DNA of 64,000 nt from Haematospirillum sp. H4485 (GTDB lineage Bacteria; Pseudomonadota; Alphaproteobacteria; Rhodospirillales; Rhodospirillaceae), in the NCBI RefSeq assembly GCF_012102745.1, contig NZ_JAAVSY010000011.1:1-64000 (forward strand), in the 5' to 3' direction. The notes under the pieces are model-generated. The model ran no database searches. It worked only from the letters and a program-made list of their open reading frames with translations, and was not told the origin of the DNA. This document shows, piece by piece, positions 17,720 to 26,701 of this stretch. The first letter of the stretch is position 1, and the number at the start of each line of letters is the position of its first letter. Made by a program: the position numbers and the translations under genes.

Positions 17720-18853
17720 TTAGTCGAAAAGACCTGCCATTTCGTTTTCCTCGTTCTTCAGAGCATCGTCCCATGCGTCAATCAGCGCATCTTCAGGCAG
17801 AAGAAGGGATGGCTTCTTCACCTCTTCTTTTCGGGGAGGATGCTCCTGTTTCTTTGCAAAGCCCATGGCAAAGGCATAGTCGCCCTCTTCCTCGTTCCCT
17901 TCTGCGCGGCGTTGGTCCGAGCTGTTGTCTGTCGGGTTGTTCAGACGGTAGAGGATATCATCAAGCTGCGCCAGGCTTTCATAGTGAATAAGAATCCGCC
18001 CGCCGCGCCCTTCAAACTCTATGTTGACTTTTAGGCCCAGGATACGGGCAAGGTCTTTTTCCAGGGCCATGGTGTCAGAGTCTTTGCTTGCCCTGCCCTG
18101 TTCGGGCTTGGTTACCTTGTTTGCTGGGGCCTTGCGTTTGCGCACACCTCCCTTTTCTGTTGCCAAGCGTTCGGTTTGGCGAACATTCAGGCCTTTCTTG
18201 ACCACAACATCTGCCAGTGACACCGGGTCTTCCGCATTCAGCAGGGCACGGGCGTGTCCGGCAGAAAGGGACCCATTGCGCAGGAGAACTTTCACGGGAT
18301 CGGGCAGCCCCAGAAGGCGCATCATGTTGGCAACATGACTGCGGCTTTTTCCCAGTGTTCGTGACAGGTCATCCTGATTGTGCTGAAACTCTTCCTGTAG
18401 ACGGCGATATCCCTCTGCCTCCTCAAGGGCTGACAGGTCGCGACGCTGGAGGTTTTCGATCAGTGCAACCTCAGCGGCATCCCGGTCGGAAAAATCACGA
18501 ATGAGAACAGGGACTGTCTGTCTCCGGGCAATCTGTGCGGCCCGCCAGCGCCGCTCCCCGGCAATGATTTCGTAGCGCTTTGAATCCTCGGGAAGCCGGC
18601 GGACCAGAATAGGCTGGATGATGCCTTTTTCGCGTATGCTTTGGGCCAGGTCATCCAGGCCCTCTTCATCAAACTGTTGGCGCGGCTGGAACCGACCGGA
18701 TTGCAGAAGTTCGACAGGAACATCAACGGAGGTTCGTGTTGTTGCGCGTACGCTTCCGACCTTCCCTGTTTCGGAGACAGCTTCATCGCTGTCTTCCCCG
18801 AACAGGGCAGAGAGCCCTCTTCCCAGTCCCCGGCGTGGTTTCTCCTCGCTCAT
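17720..18853 (-). CDS. parB: chromosome partitioning protein ParB
   Basis: CTP-dependent DNA clamp that loads at parS and spreads, acting with ParA in origin segregation. Residues 7-19 (RRGLGRGLSALFG) are the ParA-stimulating N-terminus. The CTP-binding core contains GERRWRAA at 99-106 and ENLQRRDLSALEEAEGY near 133. The HTH is TLGKSRSHVANMMRLL near 167. The dimerisation segment (KDLARILGLKVNIEFEGRGG to LDDILYRL) spans about 266-303. An extra acidic/basic tail of about 70 residues follows, absent from typical ParB proteins. It overlaps parA by 4 bases. Confidence 0.96.
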   Translation of the reverse strand: MSEEKPRRGLGRGLSALFGEDSDEAVSETGKVGSVRATTRTSVDVPVELLQSGRFQPRQQFDEEGLDDLAQSIREKGIIQPILVRRLPEDSKRYEIIAGERRWRAAQIARRQTVPVLIRDFSDRDAAEVALIENLQRRDLSALEEAEGYRRLQEEFQHNQDDLSRTLGKSRSHVANMMRLLGLPDPVKVLLRNGSLSAGHARALLNAEDPVSLADVVVKKGLNVRQTERLATEKGGVRKRKAPANKVTKPEQGRASKDSDTMALEKDLARILGLKVNIEFEGRGGRILIHYESLAQLDDILYRLNNPTDNSSDQRRAEGNEEEGDYAFAMGFAKKQEHPPRKEEVKKPSLLLPEDALIDAWDDALKNEENEMAGLFD

Positions 18854-19650
18854 ATCGCCATCTCCCGCTCGCGTTTGAACACTTCCCCGGCCAGGTGAAC
18901 GTAAGCCTGTGCCCCGGAGCTGCGCAGGTCATACAGCAAAACAGGTTTTCCATGCGACGGTGCTTCGGATACCCGTACGTTACGCGGAATAACCGTATTG
19001 AAAACCTTGTCACCAAAATAGCCGCGTACGTCACTTTCGACCATACCCGACAGGTTATTGCGTTTGTCGAACATGGTCAGAACAATACCTTGAATACCAA
19101 GGTGTGGATTAAGGGTCCGTTTGACCCGGTCAATCGTCTTCATCAAATGGGAAATACCCTCCAGGGCAAAGAATTCACACTGAAGAGGAACCAGAACCTC
19201 ATGCGCGGCAACAAGGGCATTCAAAGTCAGCAGACCCAGCGCAGGGGGACAGTCTATCAGGACGTAATCGTAGTCCTGTACCGCCGATGACAGGGCTTTC
19301 TTCAGTCGGAATTCCCGCTCTGTCATATCCACAAGCTCCAGCTCTGCCCCCGCAAGATCAACACCGGACGGGATAATGCTCAGTCCGGGGACGGATGTTC
19401 GGCACACAACTTCCGCCAGCGGGAGATCTTCGGTCAGGATTGCGTATGCATTGCGCTGACGTTGTGCGCGCTCGACACCAAGGCCGGTTGATGCATTCCC
19501 CTGTGGATCCATGTCGATGACAAGGACACGCTTCTTGACCGCAGCCATCGCGGTGCCAAGGTTTATGGTGGTTGTGGTTTTCCCTACCCCACCTTTTTGA
19601 TTGGCCACGGCAATAATTTTTGGGCTTTTGGCCGGTAGATCATAGCTCAC
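18850..19650 (-). CDS. parA: chromosome partitioning ATPase ParA
   Basis: Walker-type ATPase that binds DNA in its ATP form and is released by ParB, moving the origin toward the pole. The 266-residue protein has the deviant Walker A NQKGGVGKTTTTINL at 18-32 with the signature Lys, DMDPQGNASTGLG near 46, and DYVLIDCPPALGLLTLNAL near 128. There is no N-terminal HTH, as in chromosomal ParA. It overlaps rsmG by 11 bases upstream and parB by 4 downstream, making one operon. Confidence 0.97.
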   Translation of the reverse strand: MSYDLPAKSPKIIAVANQKGGVGKTTTTINLGTAMAAVKKRVLVIDMDPQGNASTGLGVERAQRQRNAYAILTEDLPLAEVVCRTSVPGLSIIPSGVDLAGAELELVDMTEREFRLKKALSSAVQDYDYVLIDCPPALGLLTLNALVAAHEVLVPLQCEFFALEGISHLMKTIDRVKRTLNPHLGIQGIVLTMFDKRNNLSGMVESDVRGYFGDKVFNTVIPRNVRVSEAPSHGKPVLLYDLRSSGAQAYVHLAGEVFKREREMAI

Positions 19651-20305
19651 GGCGCACCTCGCTCAGTCGCAGAATGGTCGCGTTTGCATCGGTCAGGCTG
19701 GGGAACGTTTCGGTGCGTAGTGTCCATGTTTGTTGGGCTCCGGTCAACTCGATATCGGCAGTCTGCCCTTTGGGGAACAGGCAAATTGTGTGCTCAGTCC
19801 TGAACCTGGATGAAAGATCCAGTAGCTTGTCCAGCGATGCCAATGCCCGCGATGTGACAACATCGGCCGGGCACACAGTGGCGGATTCAATACGGGTGGC
19901 ATGAACGGTAACGGATGTACCTGTTTCCCTGGCGACCTCACGCAAGAATGCACACTTGCGTTGGTCTGATTCAATAAGATGAACGGTATCAAACCCCATT
20001 ATCGCAAGGACCATGCCGGGAAACCCAGCACCGCTTCCCATATCTACCAAGGTCTTTGCCCCTTGTGGGAGCAGTGCCCACAGTTGTGCAGAGTCAAGGA
20101 AATGCCTGCGCCAGAGATCTTCCAGTGTAGATGAAGAAACAAGGTTGATGCTTTTCTGCCATTTGCAGAGCAGGTCTGCATAAAGGGAAAGACGCTCCAT
20201 CGTTTCACGTGAAACGCGCGATGCGGCCTGAAATTCTTCGCATGTCAGCGGGACAGACAACGACGGGTGCTCCGTTATATCGGATAGGTGTTTCACGTGA
20301 AACAA
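19640..20305 (-). CDS. rsmG: 16S rRNA (guanine-527-N7) methyltransferase
   Basis: SAM-dependent enzyme (GidB) that methylates G527 of 16S rRNA. The 221-residue protein has the class I motif VDMGSGAGFPGMVLAI near residue 78 and NLVSSSTLEDLWRRHFLDS near 45, the RsmG signature. As annotated it begins at TTG 20305 (MFHVKHL); GTG 20296 is an alternative, and no strong ribosome site is seen. Two parS palindromes lie in the coding sequence, one giving FHVKH at the N-terminus, the other VSRET near residue 31. Confidence 0.93.
   Translation of the reverse strand: MFHVKHLSDITEHPSLSVPLTCEEFQAASRVSRETMERLSLYADLLCKWQKSINLVSSSTLEDLWRRHFLDSAQLWALLPQGAKTLVDMGSGAGFPGMVLAIMGFDTVHLIESDQRKCAFLREVARETGTSVTVHATRIESATVCPADVVTSRALASLDKLLDLSSRFRTEHTICLFPKGQTADIELTGAQQTWTLRTETFPSLTDANATILRLSEVRREL
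20201..20216. other. parS: parS centromere site 2 (inside rsmG)
   Basis: CGTTTCACGTGAAACG, a perfect 16-base palindrome with the 14-base parS core GTTTCACGTGAAAC. It is read in rsmG as the residues VSRET and lies 88 bases from site 3. Confidence 0.9.
20289..20304. other. parS: parS centromere site 3 (at rsmG start codon)
   Basis: TGTTTCACGTGAAACA, identical to sites 1 and 4. It begins at the second base of the annotated rsmG start codon and encodes FHVKH, so ParB bound here could touch rsmG-parAB expression. Confidence 0.93.
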
Positions 20306-20364
20306 CGGGGAAGGGCTGAAAACCTTCCCTCTGTATACCCGGTCGTATCTTTATTGGAAAGCCT

Positions 20365-22239
20365 TCAGGCTGCAGTATCGCGTCGTTTCCGGACATGAAC
20401 CAAGAGGGCTGTCAGGGCTGCAGGTGTGATACCCGGTATTCGCGCGGCAGCGCCCAGTGTTGTGGGCTTGGTCGCATCCAGCTTGAGTCGGACTTCAGCC
20501 GAAAGACTTCCAATGCTGTGGTAGTCGAGATCATCTGGCAGAAGAAGATCTTCATCACGCCGATAGGCCGCAATGTCGGCCATTTGACGTCCTATGTACC
20601 CGGCATAGCGCCCTTCGATTTCCAGCTGTGTTGCGATATCGGGAGCAATTACGCCAAGTTCTGGCCAGATCTGATGCAAGCGGTCAAACGTTACATTCGG
20701 ATAGCTGAAAAGGGCGAGGGCGTTGCGACGAACCCCATCCTGGTTGATGCGGATGTCGTAAGGCTCCAGCTCTCTCGGGGTTGCGGAAAGACTTTCCATC
20801 AGCGCCCGACCTTCTGCCATGGCCTTTTCCTTTTTACGGAAAGCGACCGTGCGATCCGAACCCACGACACCGACAGCGATTCCCTTTCCGGTCAGGCGCA
20901 GGTCTGCGTTGTCAGCACGCAGTTGCAGCCGATATTCCGCGCGGCTTGTGAACATACGGTACGGTTCCTGTGTCCCCAGTGTGACCAGGTCGTCAATCAT
21001 GACACCAAGATAGCCCTCGGCCCGATCGGGCACAAAAGCATCATCGGCGGCAGCACCACCCGCCAGAAGGGCTGCGTTGATCCCGGCGACAAGACCCTGT
21101 GCCCCTGCCTCTTCATAGCCCGTTGTTCCGTTGATCTGGCCGGCAAGAAACAGACCCTTTGCTTTCTTCAGTTCAAGCGATGGGCGCAATTCGCGTGGAT
21201 CAACAAAATCATATTCTATGGCATAGCCCGGGCGCAGGATCGTGACAGCCTCCAGCCCCGGAATGGAGCGGATCAGAGCCGTCTGCACATCTTCCGGCAG
21301 GCTGGTTGATATGCCATTCGGGTAGACAGTCGGGTCGTTCAGGCCCTCTGGTTCCAGAAAGACTTGGTGGCGGTCCTTTTCCGAAAAGCGAACCACCTTG
21401 TCTTCAATGGAAGGGCAATAGCGTGGCCCCACACTCTGGATCTGGCCGGAGTACATCGGGGCACGATCAAGGTTGGCACGAATGATGGCGTGCGTTTCTT
21501 CGGTGGTCCAGGTCATGCCACAGGCGATTTGGGGCGTTGTAATATGCCCTGTCATGAAGGAGAAGGGTTCCGGCGGGTCGTCGCCGGGTTGCATCTCCAG
21601 CCCTTTCCAGTTGATTGTTCGCCCGTCAAGGCGTGCCGGAGTACCGGTTTTCAGGCGCCCGAGAACAAGCCCCAGGCGCTCCAGCGTATTGGACAAGCCG
21701 AGTGATGGCGGCTCATCAATCCGTCCGGCAGGCCATGTTTTTTCACCCAGGTGAATGACACCCCGCAGGAATGTGCCGGTCGTCAGAACAACAGCACCAG
21801 CCTTGTATGCACGCCCGCTTGCTGTCAGTACGCCCGACACACGTCCGGACCGGTCCAGGATCAGGTCTTCGGCCGATCCGGCTTCCATGGTCAGATTGGG
21901 GGTACCGGCCAAGATGTCCTGGACAGCCTTTCTGTACAGGGATCGGTCGGCCTGTGCTCTCGGTCCGCGTACCGCCGGTCCCTTGCTCCGGTTCAGCATG
22001 CGGAACTGGATACCGCCCTGGTCTATTGCCCGCCCCATGACGCCATCGAGCGCATCAATCTCGCGCACAAGGTGTCCCTTTGCCAAGCCGCCTATGGCGG
22101 GGTTGCAGGACATATCCCCTATGGTTTCTATGCGTTGGGTCAGCAGAAGTGTGCGAGCGCCCATACGGGCTGCTGCGGCTGCCGCTTCGGTGCCGGCGTG
22201 TCCGCCCCCGATTACGATAACGTCAAAGTGGCTTTTCAT
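20365..22239 (-). CDS. mnmG: tRNA uridine-5-carboxymethylaminomethyl synthesis enzyme MnmG
   Basis: FAD-dependent partner of MnmE that modifies wobble U34 of tRNAs (GidA). From ATG 22239 it has 624 residues. The dinucleotide fold [20 protein letters not shown] is at the N-terminus, followed by [20 protein letters not shown] and the [20 protein letters not shown] segment. The FAD segment [19 protein letters not shown] occurs near residue 360, and the C-terminal helical domain ends [12 protein letters not shown] 12 bases upstream is in frame but unnecessary. It precedes rsmG by 59 bases in the mnmE-mnmG-rsmG-parA-parB order. Confidence 0.97.
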   Translation of the reverse strand: MKSHFDVIVIGGGHAGTEAAAAAARMGARTLLLTQRIETIGDMSCNPAIGGLAKGHLVREIDALDGVMGRAIDQGGIQFRMLNRSKGPAVRGPRAQADRSLYRKAVQDILAGTPNLTMEAGSAEDLILDRSGRVSGVLTASGRAYKAGAVVLTTGTFLRGVIHLGEKTWPAGRIDEPPSLGLSNTLERLGLVLGRLKTGTPARLDGRTINWKGLEMQPGDDPPEPFSFMTGHITTPQIACGMTWTTEETHAIIRANLDRAPMYSGQIQSVGPRYCPSIEDKVVRFSEKDRHQVFLEPEGLNDPTVYPNGISTSLPEDVQTALIRSIPGLEAVTILRPGYAIEYDFVDPRELRPSLELKKAKGLFLAGQINGTTGYEEAGAQGLVAGINAALLAGGAAADDAFVPDRAEGYLGVMIDDLVTLGTQEPYRMFTSRAEYRLQLRADNADLRLTGKGIAVGVVGSDRTVAFRKKEKAMAEGRALMESLSATPRELEPYDIRINQDGVRRNALALFSYPNVTFDRLHQIWPELGVIAPDIATQLEIEGRYAGYIGRQMADIAAYRRDEDLLLPDDLDYHSIGSLSAEVRLKLDATKPTTLGAAARIPGITPAALTALLVHVRKRRDTAA

Positions 22240-22401
22240 TGCATTAAACAATCAGTGGTGATCACTATCCTGTCGTGGCGACAAGCGGCCAAAACATGCA
22301 CATGCATAGCATGAAACGCAAGCCGGTGGTATACGGCCAACCCTGTTGCAGGGGATAACACTACGACAGACTCATCAACTTCATGCTTTATCTTGATTTT
22401 T

Positions 22402-23748
22402 TTATTTACCAATACAGAAGTCGCTGAAAATAACATCCAGCAAATCATCAACCTCTACCCGGCCTGTAATACGGCCTAGGGCACGGGCTGCAAGACGAAC
22501 GTCTTCCGCCATAAGCTCAAGCATTGGGGCGTGTATGGCGCGTAACAGGCTGTCGCGGCAATCCTCCAGGGCATCCCTGTGCCTTTGGCGTGTCAGCGCC
22601 GGGGGTGCACATGCCCCTGCGTTCAGACACTTCGCCACCATGGCTGTCAATGTTGACAGCAGTTCCGCCATGCCCTCCCCGCTGTGCGTTGACAGCAGCA
22701 AGGGGCGCGTGCCAGAAATTTTTATCATTCTGTCTGGATGCGTTGTTGCCACGTCGCTCTTGTTCAGTACCACCAGCGTGCTGGAGTCAACAAGAGACAG
22801 GGTTTCTTCATCCAGTTCAGGCCACTCTGTCAGGTCAAACACGGCAATCTTGAGATCAGCACTACTGGCACGTACCCGTGCCCGGCGTATCCCCTCTGCC
22901 TCTATGTCCTCATTGCTGCTGCGCAGGCCGGCTGTATCGGCAATGGTGACCGGGAATCCTCCCAGATCCAGATGGACTTCGATGATATCGCGTGTGGTGC
23001 CGGCCCGGTCGGAAACAATGGCGGCTTCCCGCTGTGCAAGCGCATTGACCAGGCTGGATTTTCCGGCATTGGGACGACCGAGGACAGCAATCTGGATGCC
23101 GTCACGGATGCGCTCACCGCGTCGGTTGTCCGAGAGATAGGTATCAATGGCTTGCGCCAGTTCTTCCAGCCCGTTTCGTGCCGAACGATCCAGATCGGGC
23201 GGGATGTCTTCATCCGGAAAGTCTATGTGCGCTTCCATCCACGCCAGACGCCGAACCAGCTCCTCCCGCCAGATGTCATATAAGCGTGCCAAGGCACCGT
23301 CCATTTGCTGGAGTGCCTGGCGGCGTTGAGCATCCGTTTCGGCCTGTATCAGGTCTGCCAGGCCTTCGACCCGGGTCAGATCCAGTTTGCCATTCAGAAA
23401 GGCCCGGCGCGAGAACTCGCCGGGTTCGGCAATCCGCACCCCATCCAGACGACGAATGGCCTGCAGCAAGGCATCAGTTACGGCCTTTCCACCATGTCCC
23501 TGGAATTCAGCGGTATCTTCGCCCGTAAAGCTGGCCGGCCCCGGGAACCACAGGACAAGTCCGTCATCGATAACATCCCCTGTTCCGGGGTCACGAAACA
23601 GGAATCGTGTTGCCTTGCGTGCTTCTGGCAAGCGGCCACAGAGTGAGGTAATCACGTTGCGTGCCCGTGTGCCGGAAACGCGGGTTACGGCAACACCAGC
23701 CCGGCCCGGCGCTGTGGCTGTTGCAACAATGGTATCGTTGGTGATCAT
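22402..23748 (-). CDS. mnmE: tRNA modification GTPase MnmE
   Basis: Dimeric GTPase that works with MnmG on wobble uridines. The 448-residue protein begins TIVATATAPGRAGVAVTRVS, has the G1 motif GRPNAGKSSLVNAL near residue 220, AGTTRD near 246, the G3 DTAG near 268 and NKSD near 330. It ends with the obligatory CIGK C-terminus. Its start overlaps the stop of the upstream ferredoxin-like gene by 4 bases. A 162-base gap separates it from mnmG. Confidence 0.97.
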   Translation of the reverse strand: MITNDTIVATATAPGRAGVAVTRVSGTRARNVITSLCGRLPEARKATRFLFRDPGTGDVIDDGLVLWFPGPASFTGEDTAEFQGHGGKAVTDALLQAIRRLDGVRIAEPGEFSRRAFLNGKLDLTRVEGLADLIQAETDAQRRQALQQMDGALARLYDIWREELVRRLAWMEAHIDFPDEDIPPDLDRSARNGLEELAQAIDTYLSDNRRGERIRDGIQIAVLGRPNAGKSSLVNALAQREAAIVSDRAGTTRDIIEVHLDLGGFPVTIADTAGLRSSNEDIEAEGIRRARVRASSADLKIAVFDLTEWPELDEETLSLVDSSTLVVLNKSDVATTHPDRMIKISGTRPLLLSTHSGEGMAELLSTLTAMVAKCLNAGACAPPALTRQRHRDALEDCRDSLLRAIHAPMLELMAEDVRLAARALGRITGRVEVDDLLDVIFSDFCIGK

Positions 23749-24122
23749 TGGGATGCCTGACGGGCTTCCAGGTCAGCGGGGATGCGATCCTGTGGATTCA
23801 GCATCAAGCGCTCCACACGTTTTCCGTCACGGATATGGTCAACCAGGATGGCATCAATATCCTCCCGTGTTCGTGGGGCGTACCACACACCTTCCGGGTA
23901 GATGACCAGCACTGGTCCCAGCTCGCACCGGTCTAGGCACCCTGCCTGCTGGGTGCGGATACGGTCTGTCAGCCCCAGCTCTTTTGCGCGTGCCTTCATG
24001 TAGTCACGTAGTTTTACGGCACCTGACCGGGCGCAGGAACCACGGCTGTGGCCTTCCGGGCGTTCGTTTGTGCAGATAAAAACATGGATGCGGTAATAAA
24101 GGTCGGGATCCGGGCAGGACAC
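23745..24122 (-). CDS. thioredoxin-like [2Fe-2S] ferredoxin
   Basis: 125-residue protein resembling the thioredoxin-fold [2Fe-2S] ferredoxins. Cysteines fit the ligand pattern: HVFICTNERPEGHSRGSC near residues 13-30, and GCLDRCELGPVLVIYPEGVW near 60-79. An electron-transfer role is likely, but the partner is unknown. It overlaps mnmE by 4 bases and follows the DUF6489 gene by 36 bases, so it belongs to the same minus-strand transcript as mnmE and probably mnmG-rsmG-parAB. Confidence 0.83.
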   Translation of the reverse strand: MSCPDPDLYYRIHVFICTNERPEGHSRGSCARSGAVKLRDYMKARAKELGLTDRIRTQQAGCLDRCELGPVLVIYPEGVWYAPRTREDIDAILVDHIRDGKRVERLMLNPQDRIPADLEARQASQ

Positions 24123-24158
24123 GGGGTATTCCTCGTACAGGATTCTCTGGCGCTCCTT

Positions 24159-24413
24159 TTATGGGCCCCTGTTGCCGCTTTTGTCATCCCCTGTGAAGTG
24201 CGACCAGAAAAATTTCTGCATCTGCTCCAGGCCCTGAACCTGGGCCGGTAACCAGCTTTTCATAAGGGTGTCCGGGTCAACTGCCTGCAACTGGTTCATC
24301 ATTTGTTTATGTATTTCGGCCAGAAGCGCATCCTGCATGGGGCGGACGTCCGGTAATCCCAGAAAGGTGCGGGCTTCTTCAGGTGTACAGTCGATATCAA
24401 TCTCGATTTTCAT
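24159..24413 (-). CDS. small conserved alphaproteobacterial protein (DUF6489-like)
   Basis: 84 residues, soluble, no Cys. The N-terminus MKIEIDIDCTPEEARTFLGL with the following DVRPMQ matches a short conserved alphaproteobacterial family as I recall it (DUF6489). The rest is helical with a charged end. Function unknown. It is first in the minus-strand run leading to the ferredoxin and mnmE. Confidence 0.7.
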   Translation of the reverse strand: MKIEIDIDCTPEEARTFLGLPDVRPMQDALLAEIHKQMMNQLQAVDPDTLMKSWLPAQVQGLEQMQKFFWSHFTGDDKSGNRGP

Positions 24414-24594
24414 GCCAACCCTACGATCTGGTTGATACGGAAAGCGCTTTTCCGGAGAACCCCCCCGGTCTGCCGTGCCTGCACACTCTACCTGTGAATA
24501 TCCCGGCTAAAATTTGTTTTGTGACAGACTTGCCTGCGTGGCAAGACCGCCGCTAATTTGGCTTTGGTTTTGTCTGTCTGGATGGATTTCTAGA

Positions 24595-25059
24595 GTGCCT
24601 CATGTTGTTTTGCACAGTCCCCTCGGGTGGATGACCCTGTTTGAGGCTGATAATTGCCTTGTTTCCCTGGATTGGGGGCGGGGTATGGAGGCGGGCTGTG
24701 AGGAGACCCCCCTTCTGAAAGAAGCCGGGAAGCAGCTGGAGGCATGGTTTGACCGTCGCCTGGAGCACTTTGACCTGCCCCTTGCCCCGGCCGGTACTAC
24801 ATTCTCTGCCCGTGTACGCGATGCCCTTTGCGCTATTCCTTTTGGCACAACACGAACCTATGGCGATCTGGCGCAGGCTGTATCATCGTCTCCACGTGCT
24901 GTGGGTATGGCGTGTGCGCGCAATCCCTTGCCTATACTTGTTCCCTGTCATCGGGTTTTAGCTTCGGGAGGGCGTCTTGGTGGGTATTCTGCGTTTGATG
25001 GCCTGCAGAGCAAGGCCTGGCTTTTGCGTTTTGAGCAAAGTGCGCCGGTTACATCCTGA
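24595..25059 (+). CDS. ogt: methylated-DNA--[protein]-cysteine S-methyltransferase
   Basis: Suicide repair protein that takes the methyl group from O6-methylguanine. The C-terminal half has FSARVRDALCAIPFGTTRTY, the recognition-helix segment RAVGMACARNPLPILVPCHR with the acceptor Cys in PCHR, and RLGGYSAFDGLQSK. GTG 24595, with GGATGGA 8 bases upstream, gives 154 residues; the open frame extends to 24514 without support. It is a single-gene unit followed by parS site 4. Confidence 0.9.
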   Translation: MPHVVLHSPLGWMTLFEADNCLVSLDWGRGMEAGCEETPLLKEAGKQLEAWFDRRLEHFDLPLAPAGTTFSARVRDALCAIPFGTTRTYGDLAQAVSSSPRAVGMACARNPLPILVPCHRVLASGGRLGGYSAFDGLQSKAWLLRFEQSAPVTS

Positions 25060-25064
25060 CAGGA

Positions 25065-25080
25065 TGTTTCACGTGAAACA
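25065..25080. other. parS: parS centromere site 4
   Basis: TGTTTCACGTGAAACA in the 38-base gap between convergent ogt and the XRE gene, identical to sites 1 and 3. Confidence 0.93.
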
Positions 25081-25097
25081 TAAAGAGACGTAAGGTA

Positions 25098-25487
25098 TCA
25101 GGAGCGTCTGCTGCGTTTTGCAGGCAGGGGGGGCTGTATGCGTACCAACAGGGCATCCAGAGTGGCAACAGCTTCATCGTCCAGGTATCGAATACAGGCC
25201 CCGAGGCGGTTGGCAAATGCTGTGGCCTGCGGCGACAGGCCAGAGGTATCAAGCGTTACTTTGGGTCTTGAAACCTCGGCCAGGTTTTTCAGGGCTTCGG
25301 CTTCATCCCAGATAAGTCCGAAATAACCGCATAACTCCAGAACAAGGCCGGGACCAGGTTTGCCCCGTTTGCCATGTTCCAGGGCAGACAGATAGGCTGC
25401 GGATACATTGAGATCAGCAGCCATCTGTTGCAGGGTTATGCCCCGCTGGCGTCTCAGGTCACGAATTCTGGCTCCAAACGGGGTCAC
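25098..25487 (-). CDS. XRE-family helix-turn-helix protein
   Basis: 129 residues from GTG 25487 (AGGA 8 bases upstream). The N-terminal helix-turn-helix is clear: FGARIRDLRRQRGITLQQMA, then LNVSAAYLSALEHGKRGKPG. The C-terminal half is helical and ends in a basic PAKRSRRS tail. It follows secB by 13 bases on the same strand, so it is probably in the fxsA-secB operon. Its targets are unknown. It differs from the two VDIHVG-type regulators elsewhere in the window. Confidence 0.83.
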   Translation of the reverse strand: MTPFGARIRDLRRQRGITLQQMAADLNVSAAYLSALEHGKRGKPGPGLVLELCGYFGLIWDEAEALKNLAEVSRPKVTLDTSGLSPQATAFANRLGACIRYLDDEAVATLDALLVRIQPPLPAKRSRRS

Positions 25488-25500
25488 GTGCTGTGTCCTG

Positions 25501-26013
25501 CTATACCTGCTCTGGAGTATTTTCCTGTTCAGGGCGCGCGGCTTCTGCCAGTCGATGCCGATAAAGAGCGGCAAAGTCGATCGGCTGCAGCATCAGCTGC
25601 GGGAAGCCGCCGTCGCGTGTCACATCGGCGATAATGTTCCGGACAAACGGGAACAGCATTCTTGGCGCCTCGATCAGCAGCAGGGGTTGCAGGTGATCTG
25701 CTTCAACCGGGTTTGCCTGAACAACGGCACCGTAGGCAAGCTCCAACATGAAGGCGGTCTCGGCCCCAACGTCAGCCTTGACTTCAACATGCAAAACAAC
25801 TTCGAAGACATTGCCATCCAGGTGGCGTGCCTTGGCATCAGCCCCAAAGGATACGGCCGGAGCCTGTTCGCGCATTTTGTGGAAAATGACCGGCGTTTGC
25901 GGTGCTTCGAAAGACAGGTCCTTGATGTACTGGCTTTCAATGGCCAACATCAGTGGTGGCGTGTCTGACGTATTGTCTTCCGGTGTCGTTGTATGATTCT
26001 GTGCGTCGGTCAT
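25501..26013 (-). CDS. secB: protein-export chaperone SecB
   Basis: Tetrameric cytosolic chaperone that keeps preproteins unfolded and hands them to SecA. The 170-residue protein has IESQYIKDLSFEAPQTP near residue 25, the VFEVVLHVEVKA strand near 69, and FPFVRNIIADVTRDGGFPQL with MLQPIDF near 121, all SecB hallmarks. The N-terminus is a hydrophilic Thr/Asp-rich extension. It lies between fxsA (86-base gap) and the XRE gene. Confidence 0.95.
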   Translation of the reverse strand: MTDAQNHTTTPEDNTSDTPPLMLAIESQYIKDLSFEAPQTPVIFHKMREQAPAVSFGADAKARHLDGNVFEVVLHVEVKADVGAETAFMLELAYGAVVQANPVEADHLQPLLLIEAPRMLFPFVRNIIADVTRDGGFPQLMLQPIDFAALYRHRLAEAARPEQENTPEQV

Positions 26014-26098
26014 AAGGGGCTCCCCGTTTCAGATTGGTTGGCATACCCCTAGCATGGAATGCATAACCACGGAACCCTGCGTTATCCACCTTGTTCAT

Positions 26099-26575
26099 TC
26101 AGCAGGATCGGGTCTGGCCATTCCGGTCATATCCGGCAGAAATATCGCGGTATTCACCGTCTATTGCAGGACCTGATGTTGCATGGCTTTCTCCTGCATC
26201 ATCCGATGGGGTAGGTTGGTCTTCGTGTTTCTTGCGCCTTTGGGCCAGAAGGACTGCCGTGGTGCGACGCATGGACGGGATCAGCAGGAAAAGCCCCAAG
26301 GCATCCGTGAGGAAACCCGGTGTGACCAGAAGCAACCCGGATACGACCATAAGGGTTGCCTCAACCATGTCTTGTAGAGAGATAGTATTCTTTGCCCAGG
26401 TCCGGCTGTCCAGAGGTGCTAGCCCGGCCCTGTTCAGGACAAGAATCCCGCTCACCCCCGTTACGACAACCAGAAAGACGGTTGGCCACAGGCCGATCGC
26501 AAGATCAACAAGGCGAAACATGGTTATCTCGGCCACGGGAAAGATAACAAATAAAATAAGAAGAACCTGTGTCAT
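26099..26575 (-). CDS. fxsA: FxsA family membrane protein
   Basis: 158 residues. FPVAEITMFRLVDLAIG, a glycine-rich hydrophobic stretch and LLVTPGFLTDALGLFLLIPS are the FxsA family pattern, giving three or four membrane helices. The C-terminal 50 residues are hydrophilic. In E. coli overproduction of FxsA relieves F-plasmid exclusion of phage T7; its normal role is unclear. It is divergent from timA and upstream of secB, a conserved alphaproteobacterial arrangement. Confidence 0.9.
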   Translation of the reverse strand: MTQVLLILFVIFPVAEITMFRLVDLAIGLWPTVFLVVVTGVSGILVLNRAGLAPLDSRTWAKNTISLQDMVEATLMVVSGLLLVTPGFLTDALGLFLLIPSMRRTTAVLLAQRRKKHEDQPTPSDDAGESHATSGPAIDGEYRDISAGYDRNGQTRSC

Positions 26576-26701
26576 GCTTGCCCTATACTGCTACAACCCT
26601 TATCTAGACCTTCAGAGCTGGTCCGGGATTCCCGATGCCAGTGTGTGTGGTCTGTGGCGGTGGTGTTACAGACCCAGTGTTTACCGACAGTCAGGACTGC
26701 C

